Below, piece by piece: positions 34,251 to 42,603 of a stretch of DNA of 64,000 nt. A program made the translations under genes and the position numbers. How positions within the stretch are numbered: the stretch's first letter is position 1; every line of letters begins with the position of its first letter. This DNA is from Seribacter sp963934295 (GTDB lineage Bacteria; Verrucomicrobiota; Verrucomicrobiia; Opitutales; Seribacteraceae): contig CAWVXY010000012.1 in NCBI GenBank assembly GCA_963934295.1, positions 14,210 to 78,209 on the forward strand, written 5' to 3'. Under the pieces are notes generated by a model. That model was not told the origin of the DNA. It searched no databases and worked only from the letters and a program-made list of their open reading frames with translations.

Positions 34251-36293
34251 ATGGATTTTCGATTAAAATCGGATTATCAGCCTATGGGCGACCAGCCCCA
34301 AGCTATCAATGGATTAGTTCAATCTATATCTGATGGAAATTCTGACCAAACTCTTCTTGGGGTAACCGGTTCTGGGAAAACTTTTTCGATGGCAAACATT
34401 ATTCAAACGCTGCAAAGGCCTTCCTTAATTATTTCCCACAATAAGACTCTTGCTGCTCAATTATATTCAGAATTTAAATCATTTTTTCCTGATAATGCCG
34501 TCGAATATTTCGTTAGCTATTATGATTATTACCAACCTGAGGCTTATGTTCCATCCACAGATACATTTATAGAAAAAGATTCATCAATTAATGAAGAAAT
34601 TGAAAGACTTCGTCTTGCCGCAACAAGTTCTTTAATTAGTAGAAACGATGTAATCGTAATTGCCAGTGTATCCTGCATTTATGGTTTGGGATCTCCGGAT
34701 GACTTTCGTGCCCTTTCTCACGAAATAAAAAAAGGTGAGGAATTTGGTCGGGACGAACTTTTAGAAAAAATGGTTGAATCCTTGTACACACGAAATGATG
34801 TTGAGCTAAAAGCTGGACGATTTCGAGTGCGTGGTGATGTAGTAGATTTATTTCCTGCTTATGCAAATAATCCAATTCGAGTTGAATTTTGGGGAGATGA
34901 AATTGAGGACATAAGAGAAATTCACCCAATTTCCGGTGCAACTATCCGTAAACTTGACTCTTACATGGTATATCCAGCCAACCAATATGTTACCACAAAA
35001 GATAAGCTTGAAGTGGGTTGCAAAGCAATTGAAAGGGAATTGGAAGAACAAGTAAAATATTTTGAAGATAAAGGCCTCCTTCTTGAAGCACAGCGTATCC
35101 GAATGCGAACGGAATACGATTTGGAAATGCTTAGAGAAATTGGCTTTTGTAATGGAATAGAAAATTACTCGAGGCATCTTTCAGGAAGGAAACCCGGCCA
35201 ACGGCCTTGGTGCTTAATTGATTTTTTCCCCGAAGATGCACTCCTGTTTATTGACGAAAGCCATGCGAGCTTACCTCAAATTGGAGGTATGTTTCGTGGG
35301 GATCTTTCCAGAAAACAAAAGTTGGTTGACTTTGGATTTCGACTTCCGTCCGCATTGGACAATAGACCTTTAAAACCAGAGGAGTTTGAATCTTTAAGTG
35401 GTCAGACTATTTATGTATCAGCAACTCCGGCAGATCTTGAACTGGAAAAATCTGCGGTTGTGGTGGAACAGTTGATTCGTCCCACTGGATTGCTTGACCC
35501 TGAAATGGAAATTCGTCCAATTAAAGGCCAAGTTGAAGACTGCATAGGGGAAATTAAAAAAGTTGTTAAAAGTGGCAACCGGATACTGGTCACCACCTTA
35601 ACCAAGAGAATGACCGAAGATCTCGCTGATTTTCTTCGCGACCATCAAATTAATGTTGAATATTTACACTCCGATATTGATGCGATTGAGCGAGTCGAAA
35701 TTCTAAGAAGTTTACGGGCGGGTACTTTTGATGTTCTTGTCGGAGTTAACTTACTGCGGGAAGGACTTGATTTACCAGAGGTTTCCTTAGTTATCGTTCT
35801 CGATGCAGACAAGGAAGGCTTTTTGCGAAGCGAAACCAGCCTAATACAAACTTCAGGAAGAGCCGCTAGGCATGAAAAAGGAAGAGTCATATTTTATGCA
35901 GACGTTATGACTAAATCACTAACGAGAACCCTGCAAGTATGCCAATACCGTAGAGATAAGCAAACGGCTTATAACTTAGAAAATGGAATAACCCCTAAAG
36001 GGGTGGTACGACCGATTCAAGAAAGTCTTCGCAGTGAAAAGGACGATTCTGATGATACATTGGCTGTATCTGAGAATATGTCACAAAAAGAAACGCGTAA
36101 GATTTTGAAGGCATTGGAAAAAGATATGCTTACTGCGGTTAAGAAATTAGAGTTTGAAAAAGCAGCCCTTCTTCGCGACCAAATTTCATTTATTAAAGAT
36201 GGAGGGAAAAATATTAAAAGTGCACAAGTAGGCGGTTATACTGGAAGGAAAAAATATGGGAAAAGAAAAAAATATGGGAAAAAGAAACCTTAG
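34251..36293 (+). CDS. uvrB: Excinuclease ABC subunit UvrB
   Basis: 680 residues. It is the damage-verifying helicase of nucleotide excision repair. Walker A is GVTGSGKTFSMAN. The beta-hairpin that probes DNA lies in VSYYDYYQPEAYVPSTDTFI. Later come the DEAH-like motif FIDESHASLPQ, helicase motifs YVSATPADLE, GVNLLREGLDLPEVSLV and QTSGRAARH, and the UvrC-binding UVR motif near the C-terminus (KKLEFEKAALLRDQI). The C-terminal tail is unusually Lys/Gly/Tyr-rich. It overlaps the GIN-domain gene by 38 bases. Confidence 0.97.
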   Translation: MDFRLKSDYQPMGDQPQAINGLVQSISDGNSDQTLLGVTGSGKTFSMANIIQTLQRPSLIISHNKTLAAQLYSEFKSFFPDNAVEYFVSYYDYYQPEAYVPSTDTFIEKDSSINEEIERLRLAATSSLISRNDVIVIASVSCIYGLGSPDDFRALSHEIKKGEEFGRDELLEKMVESLYTRNDVELKAGRFRVRGDVVDLFPAYANNPIRVEFWGDEIEDIREIHPISGATIRKLDSYMVYPANQYVTTKDKLEVGCKAIERELEEQVKYFEDKGLLLEAQRIRMRTEYDLEMLREIGFCNGIENYSRHLSGRKPGQRPWCLIDFFPEDALLFIDESHASLPQIGGMFRGDLSRKQKLVDFGFRLPSALDNRPLKPEEFESLSGQTIYVSATPADLELEKSAVVVEQLIRPTGLLDPEMEIRPIKGQVEDCIGEIKKVVKSGNRILVTTLTKRMTEDLADFLRDHQINVEYLHSDIDAIERVEILRSLRAGTFDVLVGVNLLREGLDLPEVSLVIVLDADKEGFLRSETSLIQTSGRAARHEKGRVIFYADVMTKSLTRTLQVCQYRRDKQTAYNLENGITPKGVVRPIQESLRSEKDDSDDTLAVSENMSQKETRKILKALEKDMLTAVKKLEFEKAALLRDQISFIKDGGKNIKSAQVGGYTGRKKYGKRKKYGKKKP

Positions 36294-37077
36294 TTTTTTA
36301 ACTTTAATTCTACTTATTTTACCACAATTAAATTGTTTAAAAGCGGATCTTGCTTCCACAAAAAAATTACTCTTTTTTTTCAATAAGATTGAAGTGAATG
36401 GAAATATCGATGTCTTTTTGAAAAAAGGAAAACGTCCTCGGGAAGCAACAATATATGCCGATTCTGAAATCATAGAATCTGTTGTTACAAAAGTTAGCCA
36501 AAAAACGCTCTTTATCGACGCAAATAATACGTACAATATTGCTCGCCGCATACCTTTTATTAGGCTGAAAGCCGAAAGAAAGTATCCCGTAGAAGTTGTA
36601 GTATCTATCCAAAAAATTGAGGAAGTTCGTCTCCTTGGGCAAAGTAATTTGACCGCGGAAGACATTACATCTACCGAACTTGCTATCTTCATGGCGAGTT
36701 CAGGTAAGCTTCACATAGAAAATATCTTATCCCAAAAATTAAATATTACACACGAAGGAACAGGAAATATTATTCTTAAAGGAAAAAGTGTTAAAGATCT
36801 CAAAGCCAAGATCACCAAGAATGGTTCTTTATTCGGAGATGAATTAAAAGTTGAGAGAGCTACTCTAATTCATCAAGGAAATGGCATTGTACATTTGAAT
36901 CCATCAAAGTGGATGGATGCGAGAATGTTTGGAAACGGAAACCTGTTCCTTCATGAAAAACCAGAAAGTATTGTTATTGATCAAAGAGGTAACGGTAGAG
37001 TGTCTGATATTCTGCCAAGTGCCACACCGCTTTATGATTTAAATCGATCCCTGCCTTACCTAAGAAAACGACAATAG
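36256..37077 (+). CDS. Exported GIN-domain (DUF2807) protein
   Basis: 273 residues. An N-terminal signal peptide (LSFLTLILLILPQLNCLKA) precedes a beta-helix-like domain with recurring G-N-G turns (EGTGNIILKG, KNGSLFGDEL, HQGNGIVHL, GNGNLFLHE). The first part, FNKIEVNGNIDVFLKKG, is the usual opening of the head GIN domain family of exported proteins. Function is unknown; adhesin or surface scaffold roles have been suggested for the family. The start is an ATG inside uvrB (36256); a second ATG six codons later (36274) is equally likely and shortens the uvrB overlap to 20 bases. The Cys lacks a good lipobox. Confidence 0.75.
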   Translation: MGKEKNMGKRNLSFLTLILLILPQLNCLKADLASTKKLLFFFNKIEVNGNIDVFLKKGKRPREATIYADSEIIESVVTKVSQKTLFIDANNTYNIARRIPFIRLKAERKYPVEVVVSIQKIEEVRLLGQSNLTAEDITSTELAIFMASSGKLHIENILSQKLNITHEGTGNIILKGKSVKDLKAKITKNGSLFGDELKVERATLIHQGNGIVHLNPSKWMDARMFGNGNLFLHEKPESIVIDQRGNGRVSDILPSATPLYDLNRSLPYLRKRQ

Positions 37078-37078
37078 A

Positions 37079-37924
37079 TTATACTGTAATAGTCTCTCCT
37101 TCGATTGCGGGACGTACTCCATCCATTATCAAAGAAACTTCTTTAGCAATCTCATCCATCCTCTCATCGTTATGCGAAGGGTCGTGATGAAAAAGAAAAG
37201 TTTGTTTAACTTTAGCTGCATCTGCTACTTTTAATGCTTCCTGCCATGTAGAATGGCCCCAGCCTTTGAATTTCTGGTATTCATCATTAGTGTATGCAGA
37301 ATCATAGATCATTATATCAGCATCTTGGGCAAGCTTGATAACATTTTCGTCAATATGATCCTCAAAATGTTCCGTATCTGTACAAATAGCGATAACCTTG
37401 CCAGCATATTCAATCCTGTAACCACAAGCCCCATTTGGATGATTCAACTGACCTGTCTTAATAACAATACCACCGTCCAAAGAAAAGACATGACCGCAAT
37501 TATAATCGTTAAAAGAGCAAGCTTTTTCAATCAGAGCACTCGGAACAGGAAAAACGGGATCTTTCATCAGCATTGTTCCAATAATTCCATGCAAATCATA
37601 TTTATCTCCGGCAAGATGCCCCGCATGTAACCGAACATCGCTGTTGGGATTATAAAGAGGTGCAAAAAACGGTAACCCCTGAATGTGATCCATGTGTGTA
37701 TGTGTAAAAAATAAATCTGCATTAAGCAGATTTTGTTCTTCTATCATTATTTTTTTACCTAATAAGCGAATTCCTGTTCCAGCATCAACAATAACTCTCT
37801 TCTCACCGCACAAAATTTCAAAGCAAGTCGTATTACCACCATATTTAACCGTTTCTGGACCTGGACATGGAATACTCCCACGAGTTCCCCAAAATTTTAT
37901 GCTGAAAGATGTAGGGTTTATCAT
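37079..37924 (-). CDS. MBL-fold metallo-hydrolase
   Basis: 281 residues. The metallo-beta-lactamase fold is shown by the zinc motif FFTHTHMDHIQGLPFF (HxHxDH), preceded by VIVDAGTGIRLLG, with later ligands CTDTEH and LFHHDPSHND. The N-terminus FWGTRGSIPCPGPET is typical of the cyclic-phosphodiesterase / RNase Z-like MBL group (PdeA-like). It is likely a cytoplasmic phosphodiesterase or other hydrolase. No response-regulator domain is fused. It converges on the GIN-domain gene with a 1-base gap. The substrate is unknown. Confidence 0.85.
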   Translation of the reverse strand: MINPTSFSIKFWGTRGSIPCPGPETVKYGGNTTCFEILCGEKRVIVDAGTGIRLLGKKIMIEEQNLLNADLFFTHTHMDHIQGLPFFAPLYNPNSDVRLHAGHLAGDKYDLHGIIGTMLMKDPVFPVPSALIEKACSFNDYNCGHVFSLDGGIVIKTGQLNHPNGACGYRIEYAGKVIAICTDTEHFEDHIDENVIKLAQDADIMIYDSAYTNDEYQKFKGWGHSTWQEALKVADAAKVKQTFLFHHDPSHNDERMDEIAKEVSLIMDGVRPAIEGETITV

Positions 37925-38003
37925 AATAGAAATTTACACAATTTTAGATGGAAAAAAATACATTTGGCAACAACCAATCGCAGAGTATTGAAACAGAATA
38001 ATT

Positions 38004-38984
38004 TTATTCCCTATCCAACCAATTGCCATTTTCATCCTGATAAGAGTCCGTTCGCACACCATCTCCCCAATCGTAAACACCTTCAGAAGCCAAGCCCAAC
38101 AAAAATTCTCCGGTGTAACTTGTACCATCACCAAAATCAAGAGTACCCAATCCCTCCTTTACTCCTTTTACCCAAGATCCAATGTAAACAACTCCTGAAT
38201 TATCGCTTTGCATCCCATCACCATGGGGATATCCGTCAGAAAATTCTCCCGAGTAAATAGAACCGTCCTCTTCTTTTAAAATACCGTACCCCCCAAATTT
38301 ACCATTTTTAAATAACCCTGTATACACGGTGCCACCTATTTTATGCAAAATCCCTCTCCCTGAGTATTCATTATCTTGAAACATTCCAGTATACCTATCC
38401 CCATTAACTGAAAGCAAAGTACCCAGACCAAACATACCATCCTCAATAAAGTCTCCAGAATATTCAGAACCGTCCTCTAATCTCATCGTACCTGCCTTCA
38501 AATACTCACTTTCCCATTTACCCGACATAATAACACCAGTAGATCCTTGATATTCACCGTAGTTAAATACATCGTTTTTCCAATCCCCAATTAGTCGAGA
38601 TGAGTCCGCAAGGATTAATGTGCCAAACCCATGGCGTTTCCCACTGCTCCAATTTCCTAAATATCGATCCAATTTTGCGTCAGATTTATACCTCATCGTA
38701 CCATGTCCATGATTAAAACCGTCCTTATGCTGACCTTCAAAAATATTTCCATTTACCAACTTCCTGGTACCATATCCATTGGGTTTCCCCATCACTAACT
38801 CACCCTCATAAATGGAACCATCTTCAAATACATGCCTTCCCTGCATCGCTTCTTTATGTAAGCTAATGGATTCACGTTTAGAAGAAGTTTCAACAGTATC
38901 ATCTGTGTCAGAACATGAAAAAGAAAATAAAAAACATGCCCAAATTAAACCTACAAAAAAAAATGGGAATAATGAAGAATTCAT
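38004..38984 (-). CDS. MORN-repeat lipoprotein coupled to the type II secretion operon
   Basis: 326 residues. The signal sequence ends with a lipobox-like FSFSC (Cys24). The rest is about 11 MORN-type repeats of ~23 residues, each of the form YxGxFxxGxxxGxGxxxxxxG, such as YSGEFSDGYPHGDGM and YTGEFLLGLASEGVYDWG. MORN repeats form an elongated beta structure that binds lipids or proteins. The gene starts one base after the gspF stop, so it appears to be the last cistron of the secretion operon. A role in the secretion apparatus (for example a secretin or outer-membrane partner) is an inference from position. Confidence 0.82.
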   Translation of the reverse strand: MNSSLFPFFFVGLIWACFLFSFSCSDTDDTVETSSKRESISLHKEAMQGRHVFEDGSIYEGELVMGKPNGYGTRKLVNGNIFEGQHKDGFNHGHGTMRYKSDAKLDRYLGNWSSGKRHGFGTLILADSSRLIGDWKNDVFNYGEYQGSTGVIMSGKWESEYLKAGTMRLEDGSEYSGDFIEDGMFGLGTLLSVNGDRYTGMFQDNEYSGRGILHKIGGTVYTGLFKNGKFGGYGILKEEDGSIYSGEFSDGYPHGDGMQSDNSGVVYIGSWVKGVKEGLGTLDFGDGTSYTGEFLLGLASEGVYDWGDGVRTDSYQDENGNWLDRE

Positions 38985-38985
38985 A

Positions 38986-40251
38986 TCAGTAACTAATGCT
39001 TTTACTAACTTGAAAAATACTACTTACAATTGAAATAGCAACAAGGGCAACCAGAGAAAACGCGAAGCCCAATGCTCCACCAGAAACTAAGGTCGTCATA
39101 GTTTTGATTTTTTTGGTCAGTTGTTCGCGAAAGGATTTACTACTATCCTCCATACTATTTCCTAAATTACCGGTTCTTTCCCCCACTTCTAGGATATCAA
39201 GTTGCATAAGGGGCATTAGTTTAAATTTTCTTAGGGCATCAGGAAGAGATTTCCCCTCGTTGACTAAAGCTCTGGCAGAACGAAATCTTGATCTGATATA
39301 ACTATTTCGAATAGTTTTTTCACATAATCGTAAATTTTCAGTTAATCCAATACCACTCCAAATTAAAGTAGAAAGCAAGCTCGCCAACTGGAACATTTCA
39401 GAAAGATAAAATATATGCCCAAAAAGAGGAAGTTTTAACATGGATTGATCAAATGCCAGCCCACCCTTTTCGGTCTTTTTCCATTGAATAATTGCTCCCG
39501 ATGAAATGAGTAGAGCAATTAAAACAAAGGGACCAACCGCCAACACCCAGTTCGATCCATTAATGAGAACCTTAGCCATTAAATTTAGTTCACCTCCAAG
39601 CGAAGCGAGCATTTCTTCAATTTGAGGAAGAAGAAAAAAGAGAAAGAAAAGCACAACCCCAAATGCTATCAAACCAACAAAAAGGGGGTAAGCCATACTG
39701 CCCAAAACTTTAGATCTAATTTCTCTTTTTTCTTCAAGATGCGAAATTATCTTTTTAAGAATGGGTGAGACATTCCCAGTTGCCTCCCCCGCTTCAATAA
39801 CAAAGCTGGAAGATTCGCTAAAATATTGAGGTAAATTTCTCATAGCTCTGGACAAGGTTTTCCCCTCAGCCAATTCTTTCCACAATACTCCGGCAATTTC
39901 CTTTTGCCCAGGATCAGATAATCTCTGATTCAATAATTTAACCGCATCTGCTACCGGCATACCGCTACTATGTAACTCTAACAAACGTTTCAAAAACTCT
40001 AAGCCAACCTTCTCACCTTTTCCACGAACTCCTTTTTTAGTTTCGCTTAAAATTTTCTGCTTCGATTTAAATAACTTTTTTTGTTTATTTTTATTCTTTT
40101 CTCCACTGCCACCACCAACCGGTTTTATCTGAAGGGGAGTAAGACCCTTTTGCCTAATTTTTGCACGGGCATCCTTAGCATCACTCGCACTAATTTCACC
40201 GGGTAATGTTTTCCCCTTTAAGTCAATTGAAACATAGCTAAATCGGGCCAT
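38986..40251 (-). CDS. gspF: Type II secretion inner-membrane protein GspF
   Basis: 421 residues from the ATG at 40251; a TTG six bases upstream is also in frame. After a short N-terminal domain (ARFSYVSIDLKGKTLPGEI) and a basic linker come two homologous T2SSF helical domains with three membrane helices (LVGLIAFGVVLFFLFFLLPQI and two others). The motifs SGMPVADAVKLL and EAGEATGNVSPIL in the first copy and SLLSTLIWSGIGLTENL and EVGERTGNLGNSM in the second are family hallmarks. It anchors the ATPase GspE and the pseudopilus platform. It lies between gspE and the MORN gene. Confidence 0.93.
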   Translation of the reverse strand: MARFSYVSIDLKGKTLPGEISASDAKDARAKIRQKGLTPLQIKPVGGGSGEKNKNKQKKLFKSKQKILSETKKGVRGKGEKVGLEFLKRLLELHSSGMPVADAVKLLNQRLSDPGQKEIAGVLWKELAEGKTLSRAMRNLPQYFSESSSFVIEAGEATGNVSPILKKIISHLEEKREIRSKVLGSMAYPLFVGLIAFGVVLFFLFFLLPQIEEMLASLGGELNLMAKVLINGSNWVLAVGPFVLIALLISSGAIIQWKKTEKGGLAFDQSMLKLPLFGHIFYLSEMFQLASLLSTLIWSGIGLTENLRLCEKTIRNSYIRSRFRSARALVNEGKSLPDALRKFKLMPLMQLDILEVGERTGNLGNSMEDSSKSFREQLTKKIKTMTTLVSGGALGFAFSLVALVAISIVSSIFQVSKSISY

Positions 40252-40266
40252 CAGCAAATTTGTGTT

Positions 40267-42069
40267 CTAAAGTCCTTCACTCAGAACTTCTTCTGTACTC
40301 TCTTCTCCAACAAAACCGTCAGCATATCGAATAACTTCTTCAATTGTAGTTAGTCCACGTTTTATTTGATTCCATCCACTTCCTTGTAATGTGCTCATTC
40401 CCTCTTCAAGAGCAACTTCTCGAATATCGGGAGCGGATGCGCTTTTTATAACCAAACTATGAATGGGATCACTCATTCGCATTAATTCAAAAATTCCAAC
40501 TCGCCCACGATAACCAAGGTTTTGACACTGCGGACAACCTACCGCCTGTAATACCTTGTCTTTGTGAATTATTTCAGATTCATCGGTCTCAAGTAAGGCT
40601 AAAGAAGCAATAATCTCTCTCTCGGTCTTACTTGTTGGTTTTGCACATTCTTGGCAAAGCCTACGGACAAGGCGTTGGGCGATAACCATCTCCACGGATG
40701 AGGCGATTAAAAAAGGTTCGATCTCCATATCAATCAATCGGGTAATTGCACCGGGAGCATCATTTGTGTGAAGTGTACTGAGAACTAAGTGCCCCGTAAG
40801 TGAAGCCCGGATCGCAATATCTGCAGTCTCTCGATCCCGAATTTCACCAACCATAATTACATCGGGATCCTGGCGTAAAATTTCACGTAATGCACTGGCA
40901 AAAGTAAATCCAATTTCTGAATTCACCTGGGTTTGATTAATTCCTGCAACTTCATATTCAACAGGATCCTCAACCGTCATTATTCGCCTTTCCGGTTTAT
41001 GAATTCGACGGATAAAAGCAGTCAAAGAGGTTGATTTACCTGACCCGGTTGGCCCAGTAACCAAGACAATCCCATGCGGTTTTTCTAACACAGAAACAAT
41101 GTTTAGTTCATCATCATCCAAAAGCCCAAGTTCCCGCATCGATAATGGTTGCGATTTCTCGTTGAGTAGACGAAGACTAATACTTTCGCCATATAAAGTG
41201 GGCAAGGTAGAGACTCGAATATCTAAATCGCTCTGTCCTTGAGAAAAAGTTATCCGTCCCCCCTGGGGTCTTCTTTTTTCGGAAATGTTAATTCCGCTCA
41301 TGATCTTTATTCGCGAGATAATCGCGTCCTGAAAACTTCGAAGATTATCCGGAACTCGAACCGGAACAAGTTGACCATCAATTCTGTATCGAATTTGAAG
41401 AGTATCTTTATGGGGTTCAAAATGAATATCTGTGGCCCGATCTACTATGGCTCGTTGTATTACTTCATTTACAAACCGAATAATAGCCGCATTTTGATCC
41501 TCGAGATCATCCTGGGCTTCATCATCACTATCCTGCTCTAAATCACTCTCATCAAGACTATCCGCACCAATGCCAAAATTCTCGGTAATCGCTCTGGAAA
41601 TTTTTTCAGGTGAACCAAGACTCCATAATGGTTTTTTGCCCGAAACAGCAAAAACCCATCTGCTCATTATTTCGGAAGGAGGCCACGGTGTAACCAAGCA
41701 TAACTTTTCATTCTCATTAATTGCCAAAGGCAAACAACAATAATTATGAATTAACCTCATCGGAAGAAGCTTGGTCGGATTTTCAGGCATTTCAAAATCC
41801 TCCTGATAGTCCATGTCGGTTTTATTACCGATCTCCAACATAATTTCCTCAACCGGTTTGGAATACTTCGAGGCAAGTAGCCGAGCACGATCCTCTTTAG
41901 GCGCGTTTAATATATTAAGACGGTCTAAATCGGCCAAGTTCGGCCACCAATCCATTTTTTCATAATTTTGATTAAGATCAAAAGCTAAGGATTTCGATTC
42001 ATCCTGATCTTCTTTGCCAACCTCATTGTCAAGTTCAGTCTCTTCTATTCCATTTTTAAGATTCGACAT
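40267..42069 (-). CDS. gspE: Type II secretion ATPase GspE
   Basis: 600 residues. The N-terminal domain (~1-170) is acidic and divergent. The C-terminal ATPase has Walker A GPTGSGKSTSLT, the Asp-box region MTVEDPVEY, Walker B PDVIMVGEIRDRETADIA and the His-box LSTLHTNDAPGAI. A four-Cys zinc-binding segment (CQEC ... CPQC) sits in the C-terminal subdomain. It powers pseudopilus assembly from the cytoplasm. The related PilB family is similar, but the surrounding gsp genes fix the identity. The stop is 16 bases before the gspF ATG. Confidence 0.94.
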   Translation of the reverse strand: MSNLKNGIEETELDNEVGKEDQDESKSLAFDLNQNYEKMDWWPNLADLDRLNILNAPKEDRARLLASKYSKPVEEIMLEIGNKTDMDYQEDFEMPENPTKLLPMRLIHNYCCLPLAINENEKLCLVTPWPPSEIMSRWVFAVSGKKPLWSLGSPEKISRAITENFGIGADSLDESDLEQDSDDEAQDDLEDQNAAIIRFVNEVIQRAIVDRATDIHFEPHKDTLQIRYRIDGQLVPVRVPDNLRSFQDAIISRIKIMSGINISEKRRPQGGRITFSQGQSDLDIRVSTLPTLYGESISLRLLNEKSQPLSMRELGLLDDDELNIVSVLEKPHGIVLVTGPTGSGKSTSLTAFIRRIHKPERRIMTVEDPVEYEVAGINQTQVNSEIGFTFASALREILRQDPDVIMVGEIRDRETADIAIRASLTGHLVLSTLHTNDAPGAITRLIDMEIEPFLIASSVEMVIAQRLVRRLCQECAKPTSKTEREIIASLALLETDESEIIHKDKVLQAVGCPQCQNLGYRGRVGIFELMRMSDPIHSLVIKSASAPDIREVALEEGMSTLQGSGWNQIKRGLTTIEEVIRYADGFVGEESTEEVLSEGL

Positions 42070-42071
42070 TC

Positions 42072-42599
42072 TTATTTTCGTTTCGGCAGGTTTACGCGTG
42101 GTGGAATAGTAATGGCACGAGGTCTATTTCCTGGAAAATTAGATGCTCGGTTTGGTGGGGCAACCTTGGGCGCTTGAGCTGTTTTTTTGACAGGTTGACC
42201 ACTTGGAACGGGAAGTACTGCATTGCTCGCATTCTTTAAGGTTAACGAAATCCCCCCTTTTAATTTCAACTCCTCGGTATCTGGATTAAAACCTTCAATC
42301 TCCACTTTCCCATCATCAAAACTTTCCCCAATCTTGAGCCAAGCACCCCGATTAAGGCCACGATCAAAAAGGCTAAAGTGCCACTCATCTCGAAACTTAA
42401 AAATTCCACGAAGTTCAATATTTGGATTAATTGATTTAGGTGCTGGTGGCGGAGGAGCAGGACGAATTATAGCGGGTGGTTTCGCCTGCCTTGAGCCCGG
42501 ACGCTCAAAAGGATTAATTTTCTGGGAATATAGCCCCAAATTCAAAAAGCCAAAAAGGAAGGCTAATACCAAAAATACATTTTTACTTCGACTTAACAT
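42072..42599 (-). CDS. GspC/PilP-like secretion protein
   Basis: 175 residues. An N-terminal hydrophobic segment (residues ~8-25) is a signal peptide or membrane anchor. A Pro/Ala-rich linker (RPAPPPPAPKS) is followed by a small beta domain, IELRGIFKFRDEWHFSLFDR and AWLKIGES, with the pattern of the GspC homology region / PilP that binds the secretin. A Pro/Lys-rich tail (42072-42200) is probably disordered. There is no PDZ domain, unlike classical GspC, so assignment to GspC or PilP is tentative. The gene lies between gspD and gspE. Confidence 0.65.
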   Translation of the reverse strand: MLSRSKNVFLVLAFLFGFLNLGLYSQKINPFERPGSRQAKPPAIIRPAPPPPAPKSINPNIELRGIFKFRDEWHFSLFDRGLNRGAWLKIGESFDDGKVEIEGFNPDTEELKLKGGISLTLKNASNAVLPVPSGQPVKKTAQAPKVAPPNRASNFPGNRPRAITIPPRVNLPKRK

Positions 42600-42603
42600 A
42601 TTG

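Noticed and set aside
36186..36692. 168-residue minus-strand frame over uvrB and the GIN gene
   Set aside because: Antisense to two genes with clear family motifs.
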